A stretch of DNA of 64,000 nucleotides from Streptomyces sp. ITFR-16 (GTDB taxonomy: Bacteria > Actinomycetota > Actinomycetes > Streptomycetales > Streptomycetaceae), in NCBI RefSeq assembly GCF_031844705.1, contig NZ_CP134609.1, positions 7,192,001-7,256,000 on the forward strand, in the 5' to 3' direction. The translations under genes and the position numbers were made by a program. This document shows, one piece after another, positions 8,108-14,684 of this stretch. Positions within the stretch are counted from its first letter, which is position 1; each line of letters opens with the position of its first letter. The notes under the pieces are model-generated. The model saw only the letters and a list, made by a program, of their open reading frames with translations. It was not told the origin of the DNA and made no database searches.

Positions 8108-8791
8108 ATGAGCGTTGGCGAGAACGAACAGACGGCCCAGGGCCCGGTGGACCGAGGGCGGCTGGACAAGCGGCGGGCGATCGTGGAGGCCGCCCTGCGG
8201 GTCTTCGCGCAGGTGGGATACGCCCAGGCGAGCCTGGACGTGATCGCCGCCGAGGCCGGGGTGTCCAAGCCGACGATCTACAACCACCTGGGGTCGAAGG
8301 AGAAGCTGTTCCGGCATGTGATGACGGAGACCGCGGCCCGCTCCAACGCCAAGACCCTCGACGTCCTCACCGCCTTCCCGACCGACCCCGACCAGCTGCG
8401 CCCGGGGCTGGAGGACCTCGCCACCAAGCTCGTCGACTGCTACTGCGACGAGCAGTCCGAGTCCGTGCGCCGCCTGCTGTACGCGGAGGCCGTGCGCTTC
8501 CCGGACCTCTTCGACGCGGTGCGGGCCAGCGGGCCCAACCAGTTCACCGAGGCGCTCGCGGGCCGGCTCGCCCGGCTGGCCAACGCCGGACACCTGCGGG
8601 TCGAGGACCCGGTCAGGGCGGCCAACCAGTTCATCGCGCTGGTCTACGAGGAGCTGCCGGGGATGAGCGCGCTGGGCACCCGCCCCCTCGACCCGGCGGA
8701 TGTCGCGAAGGTCGTCACCGCCGGGGTCGACACCTTCCTGCGCGCCTTCGGTACGGACCCGGCCGCCGGAGCCGGCGAGGTCAGCGGCTGA
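8108..8791 (+). CDS. TetR-family transcriptional repressor
   Basis: The 227-aa protein has an N-terminal TetR helix-turn-helix at about residues 22-68, including FAQVGYAQASLDVIAAEAGV and SKPTIYNHLGSKEKLF. A helical ligand-binding domain of the TetR_C type with a CYCDEQSESVRRLLYAE segment follows. It is divergent from the DHA2 exporter and should bind the inverted repeat at 8049-8073. Its last 11 bp overlap the convergent flavin reductase gene. In abyssomicin clusters a TetR gene (abyC, recalled) accompanies the exporter. Confidence 0.92.
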   Translation: MSVGENEQTAQGPVDRGRLDKRRAIVEAALRVFAQVGYAQASLDVIAAEAGVSKPTIYNHLGSKEKLFRHVMTETAARSNAKTLDVLTAFPTDPDQLRPGLEDLATKLVDCYCDEQSESVRRLLYAEAVRFPDLFDAVRASGPNQFTEALAGRLARLANAGHLRVEDPVRAANQFIALVYEELPGMSALGTRPLDPADVAKVVTAGVDTFLRAFGTDPAAGAGEVSG

Positions 8792-9284
8792 GCCGGCCGT
8801 AGGAGCCCCGGAAGAACAGCAGCGGATCGCTGTCCTCCACCGCGTCGAGCCGGTGCACCCGGGCCACCACGATCGCATGGTCGCCCGCCGGGTGCTCGGC
8901 CTCGACCGAGCACTCAAGCCAGGCCAGCGCACCCTCCAGGACCGGCGCCCCGTCCGGCGACGAGCCCCAGGGCATGCCGTGGAACTTGTCGCCGCCGGTC
9001 ACCGCCAGCCGGGACGCGGCCTCCCGCTGTCCGACCCCCAGAATGCTGATGCCCAGCAGCCCGCCGGCCCGGATGCGCGGCCAGCTGGTGCTGGTGTACG
9101 CGACGCAGAAGGAGACCAGCGGCGGATCCAGGGACACCGAGCAGAAGGAGTTCGCCGCGAGCCCCGACCTGATCCCGGTCAGGGGATCCTCCGAGGCGAC
9201 GGCCACCACACCCGTCGCGAACCGTCCGAGCACATTGCGCAGACATCGGGTACCCCCGTCGACGCCTCTCGTCCCGGTCGTCAT
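8781..9284 (-). CDS. Flavin reductase (HpaC/ActVB-like)
   Basis: The 167-aa protein is a flavin-reductase-like FMN-binding split barrel. Family marks are LGRFATGVVAVAS near the start, GLAANSFCSVSLDPPLVSFC, SLDPPL and AGDHAIVVARV near the end. It would supply reduced flavin to a partner oxygenase such as the luciferase-like enzyme at 5392-6435. The ATG at 9284 overlaps the hydrolase stop by 4 nt, making this the last gene of the eight-gene tetronate operon. It overlaps the 3' end of the convergent tetR gene by 11 bp. It is a candidate equivalent of abyZ in abyssomicin clusters (recalled). Confidence 0.88.
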   Translation of the reverse strand: MTTGTRGVDGGTRCLRNVLGRFATGVVAVASEDPLTGIRSGLAANSFCSVSLDPPLVSFCVAYTSTSWPRIRAGGLLGISILGVGQREAASRLAVTGGDKFHGMPWGSSPDGAPVLEGALAWLECSVEAEHPAGDHAIVVARVHRLDAVEDSDPLLFFRGSYGRLSR

Positions 9285-10366
9285 CCCCGCTTCCCCCCGC
9301 CGTACCGCAGCCGCGCGAACTCCCTGGTCAGCGCGGCCCGTTGGGCGCCGTACCCACCGCGCATCCGCAGCACCGACAGCAGTGTCCACAGCCGGGTCTG
9401 CGCGAAGTGCAGCGGAGAGCCGTGCACATCGTCGTGGGCCAGCAGCCGTACCCCGCGCACCCGCTCCCGCAGCAGCCGGGCATCGCCCGGCGGAATGATC
9501 TCGTCCCGCAGGCTCGTCACATGCGCCACCGGAATCCGCAGCGCCGCCAGCTCCTCGGGCGACAGCGCCCAGTCCCGGATCAGCCCGTAGACCTCGTCCG
9601 GCTTCGACCGGGTGAGATGGGCCAGCGTGTCCGTGGTGACCCGGGGGACCGTGCGCTGCCACTCCGTGTCGGTGAAGAAGTCGTGCAGCGGCGCCCCCGC
9701 GCCGACGACCCCGCTGATCCGCGTATCGTGCAGCGCCGCCCGCAGCGCCAGATGCCCGCTGAAGCTGAGCGCCAGGGCGTACGTACGGGAGGTGTCGGCC
9801 CGGTCGCCGACCGCGTCGAGCACGGCGGAGAACATCTGCCAGCTGTCGGCCCCGTACAGCAGGGAGTTCTCGCCCACGCCCGGCATCTCGGTGACCACAC
9901 CGGCGAAGCCCAGCGCCCCCAGCTGGAGCAGCACCGGCGCCCACTGCTCCTTGACGGAGACGATGCCCCCGGTCATCACCAGCAGCGGCTTGGGGTCCGA
10001 CGCGTCGAGCCCCGCCGTCCAGCAGCGGATCCGGCCGCCCGCGAGGTCGATGTCCAGCCGCTCCACGGCCGGGAAGTCCGACCGCCAGGTGTCGAACGAC
10101 GCGGTGCACCGCTCCAGCGCCTCCTGCCGCGCCGAGCCGTCCACGAACGGGAACCTGGCCATGTTGTAGTGCACACAGGCGTCCAGCGGCCTGCCCTCGG
10201 CCTCCAGCCGGGCCCCCTCGGCGCTCCACTCGTGCACCCAGGACCCCGGCGTGCCGTTCTCGTCGTCCTCGATCCGGGCCAGCAGCGGGTCGTAGTGCTC
10301 GGGCGGCAGCCCCTGCGAACGGGTGTGGGCGACGACGAAGTTCTTCAGTTCCGCGATGTCGTTCAT
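9281..10366 (-). CDS. abyA5: Alpha/beta hydrolase-fold eliminase, AbyA5/Agg5-like
   Basis: The 361-aa protein is an alpha/beta hydrolase with the nucleophile elbow ALSFSGHLA and a late HGSPLHFAQ segment that can supply the catalytic histidine. In agglomerin and abyssomicin biosynthesis the homologues Agg5 and AbyA5 eliminate acetate from the acetylated tetronate and leave an exocyclic methylene. That role is inferred here from the position directly after the acyltransferase, with which it overlaps by 4 nt (10363-10366), and from the complete A1-A5 set. The ATG at 10366 is the only plausible start. The exocyclic alkene is the dienophile for the later [4+2] step catalysed by AbyU-type cyclases. 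Confidence 0.85.
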   Translation of the reverse strand: MNDIAELKNFVVAHTRSQGLPPEHYDPLLARIEDDENGTPGSWVHEWSAEGARLEAEGRPLDACVHYNMARFPFVDGSARQEALERCTASFDTWRSDFPAVERLDIDLAGGRIRCWTAGLDASDPKPLLVMTGGIVSVKEQWAPVLLQLGALGFAGVVTEMPGVGENSLLYGADSWQMFSAVLDAVGDRADTSRTYALALSFSGHLALRAALHDTRISGVVGAGAPLHDFFTDTEWQRTVPRVTTDTLAHLTRSKPDEVYGLIRDWALSPEELAALRIPVAHVTSLRDEIIPPGDARLLRERVRGVRLLAHDDVHGSPLHFAQTRLWTLLSVLRMRGGYGAQRAALTREFARLRYGGGKRG

Positions 10367-11130
10367 ACGCTCTCCAGCGCCTCCTTGACCTCGGTCAGTA
10401 CGTCCGCCGCCTCGGCCCCGTCGATGACCCGGTGGTCGAAGGCGAGACTCAGCCGCAGCACCGGCGCCACCACGATCCGGCCCTCCCGCACGACCGGCCG
10501 GTCCAGCACCCGGCCGACCCCGAACGTGGTCGTGGTGCCGCCCACGGAGTGGAAGGAGTCGACCGCGCGGTGGCCCAGCGAGGTGACCGCGAAGGTGCCG
10601 TTGAGATGGGGCCGCAGGGCGAGCGAGTCCGCCGCGCCGCGGAAGATCTTCCGGCCCTCCGCCCAGGAGGCCCGGTGCAGTTTCCGTACCCCTTCGAAGT
10701 CGGGCAGCTTCTCCGGGTCGCCGTCCCGCACGCGTGCCAGATGCTCCTGGATGGCGGGCAGTTCCGCCTCGTGGACATCGGGCACGATCGTGCCGAGGAC
10801 CACCCGGCGTCCGTCCAGCGTGCGGTCCAGGGCGACCTTGCCGTTGACGAACGGATAGTGCGCGATCCTCGGACGCCGGGGCCCGCCGCGCACCGCCGCG
10901 TTGGCGTCCGGGTGCTTGGCCAGCACCCGGCCCGCGGCCCGCAGCACATAGGTGGTGGTCGAGTAGCGCACGCCCTCGCTCTCCAGCGCCGCCGCGCGGT
11001 GCGCGCGCACCGCGCTCATGTCCACCTCGGTGTCGAGGAAGACGGGCGAGAAGTCCCGGATCACCTCCAGGAAGAACAGCGTGTGCCGGCGCTGCCGGGG
11101 GAGCGGCTCACCCGCCTCGGGGGTGCTCAA
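10363..11130 (-). CDS. abyA4: Stand-alone 2-oxoacid-dehydrogenase-E2-type acyltransferase, AbyA4/Agg4-like
   Basis: The 255-aa protein consists only of the catalytic domain of E2 acyltransferases. It has no lipoyl or peripheral-subunit-binding domain. The active-site motif FDHRVIDG gives the catalytic His near residue 233 and Asp near 237. Homologues Agg4 and AbyA4 acetylate the hydroxymethyl group of the new tetronate so that the next enzyme can eliminate acetate. I chose a TTG start at 11130 because it overlaps the ACP stop as TTGA and gives the STPEAGEPLPRQRR N-terminus; upstream in-frame sequence is a shadow of the ACP gene. It sits between the ACP and hydrolase genes, as in known tetronate clusters. 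Confidence 0.87.
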   Translation of the reverse strand: MSTPEAGEPLPRQRRHTLFFLEVIRDFSPVFLDTEVDMSAVRAHRAAALESEGVRYSTTTYVLRAAGRVLAKHPDANAAVRGGPRRPRIAHYPFVNGKVALDRTLDGRRVVLGTIVPDVHEAELPAIQEHLARVRDGDPEKLPDFEGVRKLHRASWAEGRKIFRGAADSLALRPHLNGTFAVTSLGHRAVDSFHSVGGTTTTFGVGRVLDRPVVREGRIVVAPVLRLSLAFDHRVIDGAEAADVLTEVKEALESV

Positions 11131-11354
11131 GGCGCCACCGCCAGCAGATACACGTCCTGCAGACTGGCCGCCTCCAGCACATCGGCCAGCGGCAGCGAAC
11201 GCCCGGTCTCCCGCTCCAAGACCGTGCACAGCGCCAGCAGATGCACCGAGTCCCACGACTCCACGGTGTCCAGCCCGCGCCCGAGGTCCTCGGCGGTCAC
11301 GGGCAGGGCGAGTTCGTCCCGCAGCAGCGTGACGAAGTCATCGACGGTCTTCAC
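11127..11354 (-). CDS. abyA3: Glyceryl-carrying acyl carrier protein, AbyA3-like
   Basis: The 75-aa acyl carrier protein has the phosphopantetheine site in VESWDSVHLLALC, where the Ser of DSV carries the prosthetic group. It should receive a glyceryl unit from the FkbH-like enzyme encoded immediately upstream and present it to the KAS III-like enzyme. It begins with GTG at 11354, overlapping the end of the FkbH-like gene by 17 bp and the acyltransferase start by 4 nt. The PPTase at 20251-20961 is a candidate for its activation. Confidence 0.9.
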   Translation of the reverse strand: MKTVDDFVTLLRDELALPVTAEDLGRGLDTVESWDSVHLLALCTVLERETGRSLPLADVLEAASLQDVYLLAVAP

Positions 11355-13212
11355 GGGAGGTCCCTTCGAAACGCGCGGTCAGACGGATGTGATCGACGGC
11401 TGCGGCGGCCGGCCGGGAGGCGAGCCGGAAGTCGGCGGACGCCGCGTCCTCGCGGACCGTCCCGAACCCGGCCCGGGGATAGAAGTCCGCCACCTTGCCG
11501 TTGCGGGCGGTACGCACGTACGCCGCCCGCACCTCGGCGGCACCGGCGTCGAAGGCGTGCTCCAGCACCGCCCCGAGCACGGCCTGCTCGATGCCGCGCG
11601 AGAAGACCCGGCAGCTCAGCAGGAAGTTCTCGATGTGCACCACCTGGGCGTCGCGCCGCAGCAGCACCGCGCCGACCAGGCCGTTGTCCCCGAACCGGTC
11701 GGCGGACTCGATCGCGAGCACATGCGCCGCCGGGTCCTCGTGCAGTGCCCGCACCTCGGCGGGCCGCAGCCGCCGCGTGGTGAGGTTGAACTGATTGGTG
11801 CGCAGGGTCAGCTGGGAGATCCGGTCGATCCTGGCCGCGTCCACGGGCGCGAGCGTCACGGAGATGTCCAGCTCCCGCAGATAGCCGTCGAGCGACTCGA
11901 ACGTGTGCAGGAAGTCCTGCCGCGCCCGCTCCTCGCGATAGCGGGCGGGGCGCGCCCGGTCCTCCGAGGTGAGGGCCCGTACGTCGAACCACCCGTCCCG
12001 CAGCAGCCGTTCCGCATGGTGGGCGGGCTCCCGGTCCACCTGGAGCACCGCGACACCGGGCAGCTCCCGGCGGACGAGACCGCACTCGAAGGAGCTGTCG
12101 TCGACGAAGACGAAGCTGTCCGTGCCGAGATTGAGGCCGGCGGCCAGCTCGGCGAGATTCTCGTGCTTCGGCCGCCAGTTGGCCCGCACCTGCACGAAGT
12201 CGTCCTCGCGCAGGGTCAGTTCCGGGTGCTCGCGAAGCGTCTTGAGGACCGGCTCCTGGTCGTTCTTGCTGACGGCGGCCAGCAGCACCCCCTGGGAGCC
12301 CAGCTGCTTCGCCACTGCCTGGAACCGCCGGAACGCCTCGCCGCGATAGCTCCCCGCCACCTCGATGCCCTCGGGCCCGGCCTCCCCGAGCACCCCGCCC
12401 CACACCGTGTCGTCCAGGTCCAGGGCGAGCACCTTCTTCGCACCGCCCGCCGACTGGCGCGCCAGATGGCCCACCTCGCGGGCGTAGCCGGCCAGCAGCG
12501 CGTCGGACAGATGCGCCTTGGCGTACACGCTCTGCCGCGCGTCCCGGGCGGCGACCCCCTCCGCGAGCAGCGGATCGAGATCGACGGTCACCACCTCGGG
12601 CCGGGTCTCCACCAGCCGGAGCAGGCGGGCGTTGGCCTCGCGCCACAGGACGCCGAGCCGGGCCCGGGAGCCGAGGTCGACGAGCTGAGCGGTCAGCGAG
12701 CGCGGCAGCGGCAGCGTGTTGAGGACGAGCGTGGCGCCCGGGGCGGTCGCGGCGAAGACCTCGGCGGCCCGCTCGACCAGTGCCGTCTTCTCCGCGAGGA
12801 CCCGCTCCACGTCCTCCACCCGCCAGGGCAGCGGCAGTTCGTCGGCGACCAGCTCCGGGTCGAGGACACAGAGAACCAACGAGGGGGCGGCGGCGTAAAG
12901 CGCGCTGCCCGGGTCCGCGAGGTCGAAGACCCAGCTGTCGAAGTCGGAGAGCCGCACCCGCGCCAGCAGCCCGTGCCGGGCCAGCTCACCGGTGAGTGCG
13001 GGCACCAGGGCGGACAGGGTGCCGTGCCCGGTCACCGCGATCAGCGGAGCCGGGGTGCCGGGGTGCGCGGCGAGGACCTTCCCGGGGTCCAGCCGGGCCA
13101 GGACCCGGCCCGCCCGGAGGAGAGCGTCCCCCTCCAGGCCGGCCACCAGGCCCCGTACGGCGGGGTAGTCCTCGGCCGTGATCTCCCGCAGGTCCGCGGT
13201 GGTCTCGGTCAC
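11338..13212 (-). CDS. abyA2: FkbH-like glyceryl-ACP synthase (HAD-family), AbyA2-like
   Basis: The 624-aa protein matches FkbH-like enzymes that take a glycolytic C3 unit (1,3-bisphosphoglycerate), dephosphorylate it and load it onto an ACP. The HAD motif DLDDTVWGG lies at about residues 265-273, followed by SKNDQEPV and FVDDSSFE. The N-terminal ~250 residues resemble the SGNH-like FkbH region, and the C-terminal ~150 residues resemble a GNAT domain (NQFNLTTRR, ADRFGDNGLVG). The GTG at 13212 lies 4 bp after the KAS III stop, with a purine-rich ribosome site in that gene's end. The gene order KAS III-FkbH-ACP is diagnostic of tetronate formation. Confidence 0.93.
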   Translation of the reverse strand: MTETTADLREITAEDYPAVRGLVAGLEGDALLRAGRVLARLDPGKVLAAHPGTPAPLIAVTGHGTLSALVPALTGELARHGLLARVRLSDFDSWVFDLADPGSALYAAAPSLVLCVLDPELVADELPLPWRVEDVERVLAEKTALVERAAEVFAATAPGATLVLNTLPLPRSLTAQLVDLGSRARLGVLWREANARLLRLVETRPEVVTVDLDPLLAEGVAARDARQSVYAKAHLSDALLAGYAREVGHLARQSAGGAKKVLALDLDDTVWGGVLGEAGPEGIEVAGSYRGEAFRRFQAVAKQLGSQGVLLAAVSKNDQEPVLKTLREHPELTLREDDFVQVRANWRPKHENLAELAAGLNLGTDSFVFVDDSSFECGLVRRELPGVAVLQVDREPAHHAERLLRDGWFDVRALTSEDRARPARYREERARQDFLHTFESLDGYLRELDISVTLAPVDAARIDRISQLTLRTNQFNLTTRRLRPAEVRALHEDPAAHVLAIESADRFGDNGLVGAVLLRRDAQVVHIENFLLSCRVFSRGIEQAVLGAVLEHAFDAGAAEVRAAYVRTARNGKVADFYPRAGFGTVREDAASADFRLASRPAAAAVDHIRLTARFEGTSREDRR

Positions 13213-13216
13213 GGTG

Positions 13217-14248
13217 TCAGTTCCCTTCCAGTGCGAAGCCCGCCTTGAGCCATTTGCTGGACTCGATGGAGATGCCCACCGCCCGCCGGCCGCCGGCCAG
13301 CCGGTCCAGGGCCCGTTCCAGCTGGAGGAAGACGATGGCGTTGCCGCAGTTGCCCGCGTCGTCGACGCAGGAGACGGCCTCGGCGTCCGGCAGGCCCAGC
13401 CCCTCGGTGATCAGCCGGGTCATCCGGCCGGACAGCTGCGGGGGCAGCAGCAGATCCACGTCCTCCCGGGCCCAGCCCAGGCCCTCCAGCAGTTCGTCCA
13501 GCACCTCGCCGGCCATGACCGGCACATGCTTCTCGATGGCCTTGTAGTCCTCGGTCGCGGCGGGCCGGTCGCTGTCCCGGTCGGCGGGACCGAACCACTC
13601 CAGGACCGCGCCCGGCTCCCGGCCGAGCCCCACCAGCCGGGTGAACAGCGCCCGTACGGACGCGGCGCCGGGACCCGGCTCGGTGGACAGGACGGCGGCG
13701 CCCGCCGCGTCCCCGAACAGGACGTAGTTGACCAGCTCGGCGGGGGCCGTGGTGCGCAGATCGGTGTCCAGGTCGTAGAACCGGGCGATCACGTCACCGC
13801 CGAGCACCAGCACCGTCCGGGCGCTGCCGCTGCCCAGCAGCTGCTGGGCGACGTCCAGCGCCTGGACCGCGCCGGAACACCCCGACTGGAGCTGGAAGCT
13901 CCGTACGCCGTCGATGCCCAGCCGGTCGGCGACGATGTTGACCGTCGCCGGCATCAGCCGGTCCGGTGTCGCGGTGCCCAGCACCACGGCGTCCACGTCA
14001 CCCGGGACCAGACCGGCCCGGTCCAGCGCCGCGCGGCCCGCCTCCTCCGCCAGATCCGCCAGGGAGGCGGTGAGCTTCCCGGAGTCCAGATCCAGCGCCA
14101 GGTGGCGCGACGCGGTGCCGATGAAGACATCCACCCACTGCTGCCACAGCGCGTCCATGCCGAACCGCTCCGCCAGCGTGGCGTTGTCCAGTGGCGGGCC
14201 GGGAAGCGCGGAGGCCGCCGACCGTATGTACACGTCCCGACCCGTCAT
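13217..14248 (-). CDS. abyA1: KAS III-like tetronate-forming ketosynthase, AbyA1-like
   Basis: The 343-aa thiolase-fold protein resembles FabH. The nucleophile is Cys124 in QSGCSGAVQA, and the Asn region is AGNCGN near residue 300. The canonical His of the HxAN motif is not visible: the equivalent stretch reads LLPPQLSGRM (about 268-276). Tetronate enzymes of this type join a beta-ketoacyl thioester to glyceryl-ACP through C-C and C-O bonds and release the tetronate. The altered His site therefore may reflect specialised chemistry rather than inactivation. The ATG at 14248 is preceded by a GGAAGGG site. It lies between the abyU-like and FkbH-like genes. Confidence 0.9.
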   Translation of the reverse strand: MTGRDVYIRSAASALPGPPLDNATLAERFGMDALWQQWVDVFIGTASRHLALDLDSGKLTASLADLAEEAGRAALDRAGLVPGDVDAVVLGTATPDRLMPATVNIVADRLGIDGVRSFQLQSGCSGAVQALDVAQQLLGSGSARTVLVLGGDVIARFYDLDTDLRTTAPAELVNYVLFGDAAGAAVLSTEPGPGAASVRALFTRLVGLGREPGAVLEWFGPADRDSDRPAATEDYKAIEKHVPVMAGEVLDELLEGLGWAREDVDLLLPPQLSGRMTRLITEGLGLPDAEAVSCVDDAGNCGNAIVFLQLERALDRLAGGRRAVGISIESSKWLKAGFALEGN

Positions 14249-14279
14249 GAGGGCCCTTCCTCGCTTGTTCGAACAGGGC

Positions 14280-14684
14280 TCAGTCGGACAGCAGGATCCG
14301 AGCCTCGGCGGAGGCCCGGACCCCGGTCATGCGCCAGGTGCGGAAGCCGCGCAGCCCTTCGTAACGGCCGCTCGTCCCGGTCGCGGGGTAGTGCACCCAC
14401 TCGCTGGTGCGCACGTCGTTGAAGTCCGCCCACCCCTCGGCGTGGATGGTGCCGTCGTCGAGGGTGATGTCCTCGGTGTAGTACGTGAGCAGTCCGCCGT
14501 CGCCCGGCCGGATGTACTCGATGCGGAACGAGCCGTGCGAGGTGCCGATCAGCTTCCCGTCCTCGTCGTACAGTTCGTCGTCGAACGTGCCGGTCTGGCC
14601 GGTGCTGGGGTCGGCGACCTCGACGTCGTCGACCACCTTGACCACGACTTCCCGGGGGACGCGCAACACGATCTGGTCAGCCAT
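14280..14684 (-). CDS. abyU: Spirotetronate [4+2] cyclase (AbyU orthologue, AOC-like beta-barrel)
   Basis: The 134-aa protein matches AbyU, the Diels-Alderase of abyssomicin C biosynthesis, along its whole length as I recall that sequence. Shared blocks include KVVDDV, FDDELYDE, GGLLTYY, HAEGWADFNDVRTS and WRMTGVR. The pocket residues recalled for AbyU (Phe41, Tyr76, Phe95, Tyr106, Trp124, Met126) correspond to Phe34, Tyr69, Phe88, Tyr99, Trp117 and Met119 here, so all six are kept. The protein should be a small eight-stranded barrel that folds a tetronate polyketide for intramolecular cycloaddition. The ATG at 14684 lies inside the end of the RHS gene (8-bp overlap), with a GAGAGGAA ribosome site. 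Confidence 0.93.
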   Translation of the reverse strand: MADQIVLRVPREVVVKVVDDVEVADPSTGQTGTFDDELYDEDGKLIGTSHGSFRIEYIRPGDGGLLTYYTEDITLDDGTIHAEGWADFNDVRTSEWVHYPATGTSGRYEGLRGFRTWRMTGVRASAEARILLSD

